Origin: Heliopora coerulea
Taxonomy: Eukaryota > Cnidaria > Anthozoa > Scleralcyonacea > Helioporidae
Length of the DNA stretch: 64,000 nucleotides
Direction of reading: 5' to 3'
Assembly (NCBI GenBank): GCA_030142905.1
Contig: JASJOG010000022.1
Coordinates: forward strand, 922,001-986,000
Part shown: piece by piece, positions 22,685 through 34,409 of the stretch
How positions within the stretch are numbered: position 1 is the first letter of the stretch
Layout of the letters: every line of letters begins with the position of its first letter
Position numbers and translations under genes: made by a program
The notes under the pieces: generated by a model
The model's input: only the letters and a program-made list of their open reading frames with translations
Database searches by the model: none
What the model was told of the DNA's origin: nothing

Positions 22685-25065
22685 TCTCTATATATATATC
22701 CATGAATTCCGGTCACTCAAAAATACCGTGTGCAAGCTCGGAACTGGTATGTTGTTGAACAAACCGTAATTAGCTACCGTATTGAAGCAAATTGATTTGG
22801 TCTCGTTCTTTTTTCCCTTGTATGGATCTCTCGCAAGTTGTTTAGATTATTTGAACACTGAAGCCAGTAAATGATTTAAGACCGGCAAACGAAATAGCTT
22901 TCTTGGTGCCTGCGGCTGGTTTCGCCACCTCAGTAATTCGACTAGAAATACGTGCACGCAACAACCCCTCGCCCACCCTTCCAATATATCTCTCGAGAAT
23001 CCAAGTAACAATGATAATTTTTCAAAATTATCAAAAAGACAAATCCTCCTGACTATAACTGGAAGAGGACATGCAATAAAAAAAAAATCCACACAGAATT
23101 TGGGCGCAAATAAACAACAATCCAAACTGGAAATTATTTTATATTTAGACTGCTTATGGTCATATTTACGTTTAAAATTTCAATTCTGCTTTATTAAAAC
23201 AAAAAGTTCTGTGAGAATAACGTTCAACGGCTTAACAACTGGTAAGATGTCCATCCTTACAATTAAATTATTAAACAACGAATGATAGGATCAATACCCT
23301 GAATTATTTGCGGGTTTATGGTAATTCGTGTCATTTTCCAATTAGTCTTCTCACTCATTTTGCCTTAAAGAAAGATTGTTTTATTAGATGACAGACTTTC
23401 CGTCTTAAAAGTGGAACATTCTCATCGGTTATCAAACGGGATACCGGCATTACGGACAGCTCATGATTGAATATTTTTCTGACATTTTTTTGACTTAAAA
23501 AATTGATAAATTATACGTTACCTCAAATTTGGTTACAAATGTCTTTAAGATCTGCTGTGATAAGGGTTTATGCTAAGTATTCATCCGGAAGTACAAGACT
23601 TCGGTGACGAAGATGAAACGAATTACGAAATCGACGAAGTAAGCAAAGAAAACATGAACGAATTCTGCAGGTTTATCGCTGACCAAAAATCGGAAAATAC
23701 AAAACATAAAACAAAATACGACAAGCAAACCTTGTGCAAGTTTTGTCGAAAGAAGAACGAGAAGAGGGAAGTAAAAGACGTACTTTTTCCAAGGCAAAAC
23801 ATCAATAAAAAAGAAAAATGGCGTACAAACCTGCAACTCTTGCGTATTTTCAACTAAGCATTCAGTGGCACCTCAAAACAAAGGGTTCAACGGTAAATTT
23901 ACACACAGACGACTTTAAACTTTCTTGAGAGGTTTTAAAATCCTGATGAAAGCATTACCGATCGAATACGGTAAAAGTCATCACGCACAAATCACTCTTG
24001 AAGTGAGAGAGACTGAAGCGGACAACTGTTTTGCCGAAGCATAATTTGGTGACCAAAAACAAGTAGCTTTGCAGCGAGTTACTTGGTGGCTGTTTACCTT
24101 GCATTTTTGTTTCGAGCCAAAAATACATCCTAACGTCTTCAATGGGGTGACATTTCATAGCGAAAAAAATTCTGATTGAGGCAATGAAATCTTTGTGTGG
24201 AAAGCGGAGAAAGCATCCAAAGACTGTCATGGCCTGGACAACTCTTCTGGATGACGAGTGTTCTATCCCATTTCTCAAACAATTGACCATGAACGCTGTC
24301 CGCTTAAATACTGCAAAATTTTCAAAAATAATCGTCGTACAGAGATGAATGAACCAGAATCTTCATTCTACTTTACCAATAAACACCAGCAAAATCCAGG
24401 CGGCAATATTTCGTACAAGAAGTCTTCCTTAGGGAAAAATAAAGTCGGGAAGCTACTTTTCAAAGCTGCTCAAAACAATTCCGTTCTCAGAACTTGTCAA
24501 AGAAATTTCAAAGCTACTCGATTCAGACGTACCTGTGATTTTGCAGCTCAGGTAAATGGTTACCAGAACGTGAAAAGTCCTAAGTTTTATACTAATCGAC
24601 ATCTATTCAACTTCAGCGAAGAATGTCGTTTTGATACAGTTAGTCGCTTAGCAAATGTCCTGACAGCAAGCGAGTTCCCTTACGTCTTTTGTTCATATAA
24701 ATCAGAAAGAACCAAGACAAAGCGTTGCTGCAAAAAGTGAACAGTTGGCAAATGCGTATTCCAAGGAGCTAACTTTGAAAACTGCTCTGTCGAGTCATCA
24801 ATTGTCCAGTTACTGAGGTGGCGAAACCAGCCGCAGGCACCAAGAAAGCCATTTCCTTTGCCAGCCTTGAATCATTTACTGCCTTCAGTGTTCAAATAAT
24901 GTAAACAACTTGCGAGAAATCCATACAAGGGAAAAAAGGACGAGACGAAATCGATTTGCTTCAATACGGTACCTAAGTACGGTTTGTTCAACAACATACC
25001 AGTCCCCGAGCTGGCACACGGCATTTTTGAGTGACCGGAATCCATGTATATATATATATATATAT
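22685..25065 (+). mobile_element. Crypton-type recombinase remnant between long inverted arms
   Basis: Arms 22690-22947 and 24813-25060 are inverted copies of about 260 bp with scattered mismatches; both have a TA-rich outer edge and stop matching after CCACCTCAGTAA on the inner side. Between them lies a decayed tyrosine recombinase on the plus strand. Cryptons normally lack inverted termini, so either a Crypton inserted in a palindromic repeat, or this is a different inverted-repeat element that carries a recombinase (DIRS-like elements do). Confidence 0.6.
23570..24740 (+). pseudogene. Crypton/KIAA1958-like tyrosine recombinase, decayed
   Basis: Three blocks in order. The first, 23570-23857, has FIADQKSENTKHKTKYDKQT, like the N-terminal SAM-like core-binding domain of Crypton-derived proteins. 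The second, about 24060-24260 with stops, has YLVAVYLAFLFRAKN then LQWGD, equivalent to the segment with the first catalytic Arg. The third, 24258-24740, has RCPLKYCKIFKNNRRTEMNE, SSFYFTNKH, LGKNKVGKLL, then RFRRTC and QVNGYQNVKSPKFY, equivalent to the C-terminal H-x-x-R and GH regions with the His lost. Several frameshifts and stops show it is inactive. It would have encoded the DNA strand-exchange enzyme of the element. Confidence 0.75.
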
Positions 25066-25070
25066 ATATA
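25045..25070. repeat. TA microsatellite
   Basis: Run of TA units at the outer edge of the right inverted arm, directly before the LINE. Confidence 0.85.
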
Positions 25071-25138
25071 GAAAGATACATTCACAAAGCGAAAATTTTT
25101 CTCCCTAGTCACCACGCGTGTAACAGGGTTCATCAAGC

Positions 25139-25549
25139 ATGGCGGTCACTCTTTGCCGTAGCTCCAAGGTTTTAAGGAGTTTTCTGCTTTTTGGCTTAGC
25201 TTTAATGCACCTAAACATCATCCATAATGCAGTTAAGTATCCTCTTCATCGGTACATTGCTTTGTTTGTACCAGAAACACTAAATACTGCAACTGAGGGC
25301 GATATTTGTCTCCGTACTTTTGGCGGCGACTTCAACTACAAGTCGGCGGCTTCTGGCAGTTTTTGTAGACTCAAGGGTTCCTGGAGTTCAAGCAGAGCTT
25401 CGTACTATGCAAACTCGGTGGCTACTAGACGGATACTTTTGCTCTCTGGTGATATTGAGCTAAACCCTGGATGGCAAGGCATATCTGCGGAAGGTGAAGA
25501 TTATTTACTGAACTTTGCGAGTGGGTCAACTGTGGCTCGAATAATTTAA
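25139..25549 (+). pseudogene. LINE leader ORF with decayed 2A-like site
   Basis: This 136-codon frame starts MAVTLCRSSKVLRSFLLFGL, a hydrophobic N-terminus like a signal sequence. Residues 104-111 read GDIELNPG, the 2A-like StopGo motif known from CR1-like LINEs of invertebrates. The residue after the Gly is Trp (TGG at 25472-25474), where a Pro is required for the ribosome-skipping reaction, so skipping should fail. The frame is lost near 25530: shifting it gives CEWVNCGSNNLSIAQLNVRS, which joins the endonuclease. Confidence 0.75.
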
Positions 25550-25560
25550 GTATAGCACAA

Positions 25561-27630
25561 TTGAATGTTCGAAGCTTGAGGAATAAGATGGATGAAATCA
25601 GACTATTACTTAAAGTGTGTCGCTTCGACATTCTAGCAATAACTGAAATCTTCTTGGACGAGAGCATATCAGACAAGCAATTACATGTGGATAACTACAA
25701 GATTGCTAGAAGGGATAGAAATACGGGTCAGGACGGAGGTGGCTGTTTGATTTACATTGCGAGACATATTTGTTATTCAAGACTCAAATCCCTGGAGCCT
25801 CCTGATATTGAATTGATTTGGATCAAAATTATGCAAAGTTCGTCTGCGTTGATTTTAGGAAATTGTTATCGACCTCCTTCTGACTTCCAGTTCTACAGCC
25901 GATTTTATGATTGTCTGGAGAAAGTGTGGCTTAAGCATAGGAATGTGCTGCTCGTCGGCGATTTCAATTCGGACTATTTTCGTAGCTACGAGGATGTTAA
26001 ATCATATGCCGGCAGGAAATTACAAGACATATTGCAGCAATTTAATTATTGTGTAATGAACAATAGGAACCAACCAACAAGGGTTACAAGTGACACACAA
26101 ACTCTGATCGACTTGGTTATTACTAGTAAGCCGGAGATTATCAAGGGAGCTATTAAAACAACTGAGTTGGGAATCTCAGATCATAAGCTGGTTCTTGCTA
26201 TAATAAGGTCCAAAATAAAAAGGCCGCCTCCAAAAATAGTCAGAGCCCGCACCTTTAAGAGATTTGACCAAGCAGCTTTTGTGAAGGATGTCGAGAATGC
26301 ACCTTGGTCAGTCTGTTCCGTGTTTAATGATCCGGACGACTGCTATTGGGCGTGGTCACACATATTCAATGATATCTGTCAGGTGCACGCGCCTTACAGG
26401 GAAGTTAAAATTAGGAGTGTCTCGGTACCTTGGATAACACCGCAAATACGGCATTTGATGAATAAACGCTTTAAAACACTTAAAAAGGCACAACGTCTAG
26501 GTGATCCGAATCTGTGGGCTGAGCATCGGGAATTGCGGAATAGAGTGACCAAGGAAGTGAGGCTCTCTAAGAGCAAGTACTATTTGGAACTATTCAATGA
26601 AGTGAAAGATTGTAAATCTTACTGGAGACTGGTAAAACATGCGACAAACGGCAAATCAATTGCCCCAATATTAGGGATCAGAAAGGCGGATGGAAAAGTT
26701 GTTACATCCGACCTGGATAAGGCAAACATACTTAATGAGCATTTTTCAACTATTGGCGAAAAACTGGCCAACGAACTGCCGAATACCGACTTGACTCAAA
26801 GTAACGTTCATGTTTCTATCGTTGCGCCTTGCGTTATGAGCATAAATTTATCGTATGAGGGTATTGTTAGCTCGATGGCTAAGTTGAAAGCCGACAAAGC
26901 CTCTGGACCCGACAGTATTGCCCCAAAACTTTTAAAGTTCGCTGGTGATTCAATTATTCCATCCTTGTTGTCTGTGTTTAATATTAGCGCCACTTGCAAC
27001 ACTGTACCGGCTACATGGAAGGCAGCAAATATTTCAGCACTCTATAAAAGTGACGATGAAACTGATAAGCATAATTATAGGCCTATTTCGCTTCTAAGTG
27101 TGCCAGGAAAATTGATGGAGTCTATGGTGGCGTCAACTATTACCACGCATGTCACTGGACAGGGACTTGGGAATCCTCACCAGTGGGCGTATAAAAAAGG
27201 TCATTCCACTGAATTGTTGTTAGTGAAGATAACGGATGACTGGAGACGAGCGCTTGACAAGAAATGTGTTGTAGGTGTGGTTTTCGTAGACTTTCGAATG
27301 GCGTTTGACGCGATTCCCCACTCCGTTCTACTCCGAAAGCTTCAGAGTCTTGGTGTAGCTGGGGACTTATGGTGTTGGATAAGGGATTATCTTTCTGGAA
27401 GAACGCAAGTGACAACGATTAACGGGCGTCAATCTCAAGCTATGCCAGTGACTTTTGGTGTGCCACAGGGGTCTGTGCTTGGCCCCACCCTGTTTTCCCT
27501 CTTTTGCAATGACCTGCCTAATATCACTGAGGGAATAGATGGCGACCCACAGCTTCACATGTATGCAGACGATACCATCGTTTATGTGTCGACTCCGACT
27601 TATGATCTTATTGGCTTCCAAGTTAAATGA
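25561..27630 (+). pseudogene. LINE endonuclease-reverse transcriptase
   Basis: This 689-codon open frame covers the apurinic endonuclease (LNVRSLRNKM, AITEIFLDES, GDFNSDY near 25957, and ISDHKLV with SDH at 26176-26184) and the reverse transcriptase (KASGPDSI, NYRPISLLSV, KKGHSTE, FVDFRMAFDAI, GVPQGSVLGP, and YADD at 27562-27573). All catalytic motifs are intact. The frame is lost just after YADDTIVYVS; the continuation LASKLNEVLARLYTWC lies in the next frame. Its job was target-primed reverse transcription of the element RNA. Confidence 0.9.
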
Positions 27631-28385
27631 AGTCCTAGCGAGGCTATATACATGGTGTTGTGAGAATTGTCTCACTCCCCATCCTACTAAGACGGAGTAT
27701 ATGCTGCTCAGTGGACGAAGTCAATTGATTGGGCCAAAACAAGCTATTAAGATGGGTGATTATGTTATCGAGGAGGTTGTTTCTACAAGATACTTAGGTG
27801 TCCAGATAGATAATGCTCTTAAATGGGATTATCATGTTTCGGAACTATTGAAGTCGTTTACGCAGAAGTTGAACTTACTTAAACCATTGTACTTCCTGCC
27901 TAGACAGGCGAGAACTGATTTCTATTTTTGGGTTATTTTGCCCTCTGTTACGTATGGTATGTTAGTTTGGGGCTCTTGTGGTCAAGTACTTTTCTCAAAC
28001 CTGGAATCTATACATGTCAGAGCGGCAAAAATAATATTTAAATTGGATTGGTGGACGCCAGGCAAGGACGTTCTTGCCACAGCGAAATGGAATACCTTAG
28101 AGATTATGTATGAGAAACGATTATTAATTTTAGCGTATCAGGCTTATTATCATCTTTTGCCATGTCCTATGAATTGTCTTTTTGAAAAGTATGCAAAATA
28201 GCTACGATCTCAGGAGGAAAATGACCTTTAAGTTACCCAGGTCTAACACTGATATGGTTAGGAAATCATGCTCATATAAGTCAATTATTCGGTGGAATGC
28301 TTTAGAAAACCAAATGAGATCAATTCATAATATTGACACTTTTAAAAAGTCACTCAAGTGTATTTTTAAGCCACATATATTATAG
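27600..28385 (+). pseudogene. LINE reverse transcriptase C-terminal region
   Basis: Continues the reverse transcriptase in two frames: up to 28200 (LASKLNEVLARLYTWC, then STRYLGVQIDNALKW of the RT thumb region) and, after a shift near 28195, YDLRRKMTFKLPRSN followed by RWNALENQM and FKKSLKCIF, the usual LINE C-terminal run. A polyadenylation-like AATAAA lies at about 28525. Confidence 0.8.
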
Positions 28386-28556
28386 GGATATATTGTGTAG
28401 AATTTCTTATTGTAGTAAATACGTAGAACTCTCATATTAGTTTTATTGTGATTAGTTAGGAAGTTTAATTCTATTGTTATGTATACGACCACATCAGCTT
28501 TGCTGAATTTTTAATCGTGTTTAAATAAATGCTGTATGTATGTATGTATATATATA

Positions 28557-29260
28557 TTAGTACCCTCGCACCGCATTTCGCGCGGTGGGTGAGGGAACTA
28601 ATGGGAAAGCAGTGTTAAAAACAACAGGTAGAAATGAGAAAAGAGGAAGCATGCAAGTGATGAGAATAAGAATAAAAGTAAAGTAAACCATGAAACAAGA
28701 AAAATAGAATAAATAAATTAATTTCAGACCAAAAAGGTGACTGAGGTTAAAGTAAAAGAATGGGGGCTGAACCAATATTTGCGTTTAAGGACGGTTTGAG
28801 TTTATTTTTCAGCAGGCTTTCGTGTTGGAGGTCACATGTTTATTTTTTCACGTGTCGAAGCTGCGGAGCTTCGTATGTTGGCGAAACTTGCCGACACCTA
28901 CATACACGTGTCTCAGAACACATGGGAATTTCTCCTTTAACTGGTAATAAGCGCTCCAATCCTCCTCTCACAAACATTCTCTCTTATCATCAAGGCACTA
29001 ATCATCCTGTTTCTTTTGAAGATTCTAAAATACTTTCTTCCTCTTCATTTGAATACGAACTCCTCCTACACGAAAACCTGCTGATAAATAAACTCAAACC
29101 GTCCTTAAACGCAAATATTGGTTCAGCCCCCATTCTTTTACTTTAACCTCAGTCAACTTTTTGGTCTGAAATTATTTTATTTATTCTATTTTCTTGTTTC
29201 ATGGTGTACTTTATTTTCACTCTTCTTCTCATCACCTGCATGCTTTCCTCTTTTGATTAA
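28557..29260 (+). mobile_element. Penelope-like fragment with inverted 3' ends
   Basis: The plus frame 28830-29146 encodes CGASYVGETCRHLHTRVSEH and the usual tail (LLLHENLLINKLKPSLN), a GIY-YIG endonuclease C-terminus. The last coding bases plus 3' sequence (29088-29254) are repeated inverted at 28639-28804. The first part of the apparent ORF (from 28760) is therefore antisense, not protein. A GC-rich hairpin lies at 28561-28597. The protein is related to the fragment at 308-595. Confidence 0.75.
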
Positions 29261-29911
29261 TTCCCAAAGAAAATTCAATTCAGTTATATCTGTACTAAAG
29301 TAGCTTCACTGTCAAAGTTTCAAGACAGTTCATTTCCTGACCCGAAATACAATGAAACGCTTTTACAGAGACTTCCTCTTAAGGTGCTATACGAATGTCC
29401 AAGTTTCTGGAACATTCTGGAACACTTCGCCTTGAATAGGTGACTTTTAGAATAAGTACTGTACTCAATTCCATTCCTAAAACAACGTTTAATTTGAACT
29501 CTCATCACTGTTTCTAGTTTTCTAGCAAAGCTTAGGGCAACTTGAAACCTTGATTGCGAAATAAATAATGTAGTGTCGATATAGTGCTCCTTTTATAGCG
29601 TTTAACAAATCAAACTTGAACAGCTTTTGGAATACTTAACTTTGAGAATCAGGAATATGGCATAGAATGAGTAGAAAAAATTACTAATATCCAAACAGAC
29701 AGGACTTATTATTCACAGTATCTGTTGCCAACTTCACAGACATTCTATTGAATCGTATACATATCATATCCTCATGAGAAAAAAATAATGAAATTTCGAA
29801 ACTGTATATAGTGCCATTTTTTTTTACACTACAATACCTTGCCTTTGTAGACTAGATATTTTTAACGACAAAAATTACCCAAGAGCATTCACGGAACTAA
29901 TTAAATAATGA

Positions 29912-30387
29912 CAATGGCGTAGGAAGCGGGGGGCCACGGGGGACCGTGGACCCCCAACATTGTATTTAGGGGGATCGCAACATTATTCGGCCCCCCTTAA
30001 AAACAGATATGGTAACAGTGTACAGTGTTTTTTAATTTTTTCCATCGCACGCACTTGCATTTCAAAATTAAAATAAAAAGTATTTGAAAATCTAGTCTGC
30101 TGCACATAATATTAACAATAATTGATACTTCATTATACTTTAGAGCTGCCCGCAAATGTCGGTTAAGACTCAGATAAACGTATGATCACTTTTAGTACCG
30201 TTCAATTTAGTACCGTTCAAAAACAATCCAGTGTATGTAGTATTCCTTACCATAGGTCTAACCGGTAGTAAGTAGTCTTGGTATTTTCAACAATAAAGTC
30301 GACGTAAACATATGCCGAAAAATACCCATCCTGAATATAAATTTTGCTCCCGGCCCCCCTAACTTCAACTAGCTTCCTACGCCCCTG
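29912..30387. mobile_element. hAT-like MITE with perfect target duplication
   Basis: Ends CAATGGCGTAGGAAGC and, inverted, CAGGGGCGTAGGAAGC. The flanks AATAATGA at 29904-29911 and 30388-30395 are identical 8-mers, as expected of a hAT target site. Next to each end are GGGGGCC / GGCCCCCC runs. No ORF. Confidence 0.85.
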
Positions 30388-30744
30388 AATAATGATAAAA
30401 TTTGCAAGTTGATTACGAACAATTGCTACTTCCTAAAATTTTTGGCATAAGACTCCAACTAAACTTGCGGATTATTTTAGCTTGCCATGGAGAATTTTAG
30501 CGTAACTGTTTCGGGTCAATCAACACGCAGGACTTTCCTCGGGATTTTCGATAATCACCTGTGTAACTGCACTAAATATATACTGTATATTCGAAAGTTA
30601 TATATATATATTCATGTTCAGATATTCATTATTGTCTATAAAAATACTTCTATATAGTGATCTGACTGGAAATACGTTGTATATGACATCGATAAGCTGC
30701 TATAACTAGGAGAACCCCCCACTAACATTTCCAACAACAAAAAA

Positions 30745-31353
30745 GTACCACTGGTTTTAACTTTTCATCCATATAATTTTAAAGTAAGAGATATCATTTT
30801 CCGGAATTTTGAAATACTTAAAAATGACCCTGAAACATCTTCCATTTTCTCCGATAACCCCTTAGTATCTTTTCGACATAGCAAAAATATCCGAGAAACC
30901 CTAGTACACAGTTCACTTCGACAAGACCAGGTGTCACCCACTGGCACTTCTTGTTGTCTTCGTCCTGTGTGCAAGACTTGCAAGCACCTTAATCCCACTA
31001 CCTCTATTTCGGCCCCAAAATGTAAGTTTGAAATCAGTTTTACATGCGTTTCCTCCAACCTCATTTACTACATCTCCTACTGTAAATGTGGTAAACTCTA
31101 CATTGGAGAAACTGGAATACGTTTAGGTGACAGATTTGCTGAACATCTGCGTGATATAAAGAACAATGAGTGCAACAAACTTGTCGCCAGGCATTTCAAC
31201 AGTGCCAACCACTCCATTTCTGACATAAAAGTTTGTACCATCCTCTCCATCACTGGTGCGAATAATACCCGCAAGAAACAAGAACAGCGTCTCATTTACA
31301 AACTTGGTACTCTCCATCCCCACGGCCTTAATGAACGTTTTTCTTTCATTTAG
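30745..31353 (+). mobile_element. Penelope-like endonuclease fragment
   Basis: Open in frame from at least 30745 to the TAG at 31351. It reads FHPYNFKVRDIIFRNFEIL, then SFRHSKNIRETLVHSSL, a Cys-rich linker (CCLRPVCKTCKHL), and a GIY-YIG core (LIYYISYCKCGKLYIGETGI, RLGDRFAEHLRD, ARHFNSANH). These are the linker and endonuclease of a PLE; the reverse transcriptase is missing. It is the best preserved endonuclease after the one at 39064. No inverted arms were noticed. Confidence 0.8.
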
Positions 31354-31559
31354 GTCCTCACCTGTCAATGCCTGCCTCTGCAGACATTCACAGTATTTTG
31401 TATTACTTTTCTATGCCATTTGTTGTGTTTAATTTTCTACTGTGCTCTCACTTGTTTTATATTCAGCCTGCATGCAGGCATGCCCCCTTACTATCGGGTT
31501 TGTTGCTGTGTGCGGGCTTAATATTGAATAATAATTCACCAACTTTTTAACTGCTGTTT

Positions 31560-34351
31560 TTACTTAAGCATCCTGGAACTTCGATCTGAAGCCAAGGCCT
31601 TTTTGCTATATTCTTAGTAAGCTGTTATATTATGTCCACACCGTGAGAAGACAAGGGCAAAAACAATACAAATTAAGGTACATGAAAGAGACGGCGAAAA
31701 ACTCCACTGAGTAGGTTATTATGGCAGTAATAGTCAAAGCGAGATTCACCAGTGTAAATAAGCATTAATAATTTGGGCTCTTTTAATCTGAAGTTATCAG
31801 GTAACAATTAGGTATGCAAAAAGATAAATTATCAGTGAGAGAAAATATCACTAATTATTTTTTATCCTAAAACTATCTAAATTTTTGCTAGATATAAAAA
31901 ATATTCATTAATGCACTTTATTTATACATTCCCATTCTCCTGCGAAACAAAAATAGTTTCGGTTTCACTTCATTTCTCGTTGTGGATTATATAGTTAAAT
32001 TTTCTTCTGTCTGAAAACTTAGATGATGAGCAGGATTTATCAGTGGATATGAATATGCCGTTTTTAATAATTAAAAAATCGGTAAACACCAGCGCCACTG
32101 TGAGCTATTATGTTTCCTTGACAATCAGTAAACTCAGATAAACACTAATGTTTTTCCAGAATAAACGCTTCCACACATGGGCGTCAGTTCTGGGAGGAAT
32201 GGCTTTGTAACTAAATATGAATGCCCCCAGAATTGTTTCGTTGACTTTCCTTCTGAAGGCTGAAATAATTCTTATTTTTTTCCGCGGAGTTAATGCTTTT
32301 GGCCGCACACTAATTGCAATAATGAATTTTGTATATTTTACAATGGAAACAATGTACGAGCGCTTATCATACCAAAAAAAAATGTCGCAACAGGGTGGAC
32401 CATTTAAAGAAATCTTCTTTTATAAAAGAAAAAATTGCTTAAAACTCTTATTTTTTTCATGGATAAATATTTTTGGGTTCAGATAAGTTGTAATTTTAAA
32501 TTTTGTTTATTCATGATTCTCATAACAGGTTTCATGGACAAAATGTCTATCAGATATTCGATAAAGTTGATCGCCAAACAAAACAGGAATCGGAGAAATT
32601 TCCAAATTATGCACTAGGATCGAATTCCAGAGACGAATTAAACAGCAAGGTTTCAGGGAAAATACTGAGAAGTAGCTCATAAAACTGTTCAAGTTCATAC
32701 TATTCAAGGGAAGGCTTCACCATGCATAACAACGAACCTGGAAAAACTTGCAAAAGCTACAAAAATTGATCAAAATTAGTGACTTTAGGATTAGAAATCA
32801 GGAATCAAGTGATAAAAATATGGCATTAGAGTTGGCACCAGCGGCAAAGCAACGGACGAAGTTACACAACGGTGAAGACAGATATTGTTGAGAAAATTGG
32901 AAAATTTTATTGACATGGGCGACTGAAAATTATTTCAAAGCTTTGCTATTTGACTCTTGTTGGACTGCAGCAGCTCCACTCAGCCGAAATAAACTGTCTG
33001 GCATCAGCCAGAACAAAATCTTTGGAGTCGGCAAAAGACATTCTCAGATATCTAAGGGTTTGGCTAAAAGTACGAACTATGAATAAAAAGTAATGTAACA
33101 ACTTTGATAGCTTGAAGACGAGAAATACGCCATACGGCGATTAAAATACTGCAACAGAATTAGATAACAGATACAAAGCAATAGGCGACGTATCATGACA
33201 AAGAGTATGGAAATAGTAGAAAAAAGTCAAAAACGTTCATGACCAGCAAAGACTGTATGCCAATAAAGCTCGACGGAAAACACGACAAATTAAAAGAAAA
33301 TCATACATAAGACGATAGATAGCTTTAAAATCAGAAACAAGAAGTAAATGAAAATACAGTAGAAAAAATTCGGGTTGACCAGAAGAAGAAACATCCAAAC
33401 CCACAAGTAGATGATGTAAAAAAGAAGCAAAGTAAACGGGAAAGTTCATACATGTGAAGGGAAGTTGAAAAAAGAGGTTGTCCTAGACTTGTGAAACGCT
33501 CGAAGTTTTAATTTCATTCATCACGAATTCTGACATATTCGCATTTGTACCATTGTAAACTTAGTTTTTCTTGGGCTCTACTTCAAGTTTTGTTGAAGTT
33601 TTGTTTTTCTTAGTGAGGCATTTCTTTTTATTTAATAGATTTTTTTTGTCCGGCTGCAGCTGCCAAACTGAAGGTTTTGTTCGAGTAGACGCGATTTAAT
33701 TGACCGGCGATCAGTAATCCCGGTAACTCCGTCGTAAATAAACTAGAAACCTGAACAAAGAAGACCACTTTGAAAAGCTAAACTGATAAGAAATAAACAA
33801 GTTCCATAGTTGCTAGAAATCTTTAGTATTCCTGTTACACTGCAGTGAGAAACTCCCTTTTAACTATGCATGGATATGAATACTGGGCTTCTTTACCCTT
33901 CATTACTGTTAGGGAATTACTATAAAAGGGAATTTATAAATTACTTATTAAGTGAAGACTTGGGTAATTTGATTCGCATTTTGTTGCGAACTCGATTCTT
34001 CTCGATGTTGTTGTTCTACCGACTAGGAGTGACTCTTGTCAGATAAAAGGATATAATCAAACAATGTAAATATTCGTGTATATATTAAAGAAATGATCAA
34101 ACGAAACGTGTGGTAGTTAACAATTACCATGCACATTCCTGACTATGATCCTAAGAATTCACCAAAATTGAGCTGTATTACTATTTCGAGTTTGTTTAAA
34201 CACATTAACTTGTTTTTTATTTCGACAAAAACAATCCCTAAAAACCCAGTTTGCTTGACAGTCCTTGACAGTCCAATGTAATATTGAAGGAATAAGTAAG
34301 CATACGTGTATCACAGTAATAAATAAAATTTAATTAACTTGATTTTCTTAC
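31560..34351. other. No supported gene
   Basis: AT-rich sequence with short reading frames only. I see no splice-bounded coding pattern, repeat family or RNA gene here. If 34352-34409 is a real first exon, this could be its intron. Confidence 0.4.
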
Positions 34352-34409
34352 CAACAGCAACACGAATCCAGAAAACCAGCAGTAAAACAAATACTACACT
34401 AACTGTCAT
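34352..34409 (-). CDS. Candidate first exon encoding a signal peptide
   Basis: Minus strand: ATG at 34409, 19 codons reading MTVSVVFVLLLVFWIRVAV, then a phase-1 donor (G|GTAAGA). A short hydrophobic N-terminus followed by a phase-1 intron is typical of secreted and membrane receptor genes. No downstream exon was recognised within the next few kb, so the product is unknown and the call rests on this short pattern. Confidence 0.3.

Larger units (their letters stand above)
25085..28558 (+). mobile_element. CR1-like LINE, nearly full length, frameshifted
   Basis: A non-LTR retrotransposon: leader with 2A-like site, apurinic endonuclease, reverse transcriptase and C-terminal region, all on the plus strand, ending in a short (TGTA)n/(TA)n tail at 28530-28556 as CR1/L2-type elements do. 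At least three frameshifts (near 25530, 27600 and 28195) break what was one long frame. Other motifs are intact, so the copy is probably young. It begins directly after the Crypton element. Confidence 0.85.

Noticed and set aside
23573..23853. Two minus ORFs with hydrophobic composition
   Set aside because: They are antisense shadows of the Crypton N-terminal block, which has the recognisable motif on the plus strand.
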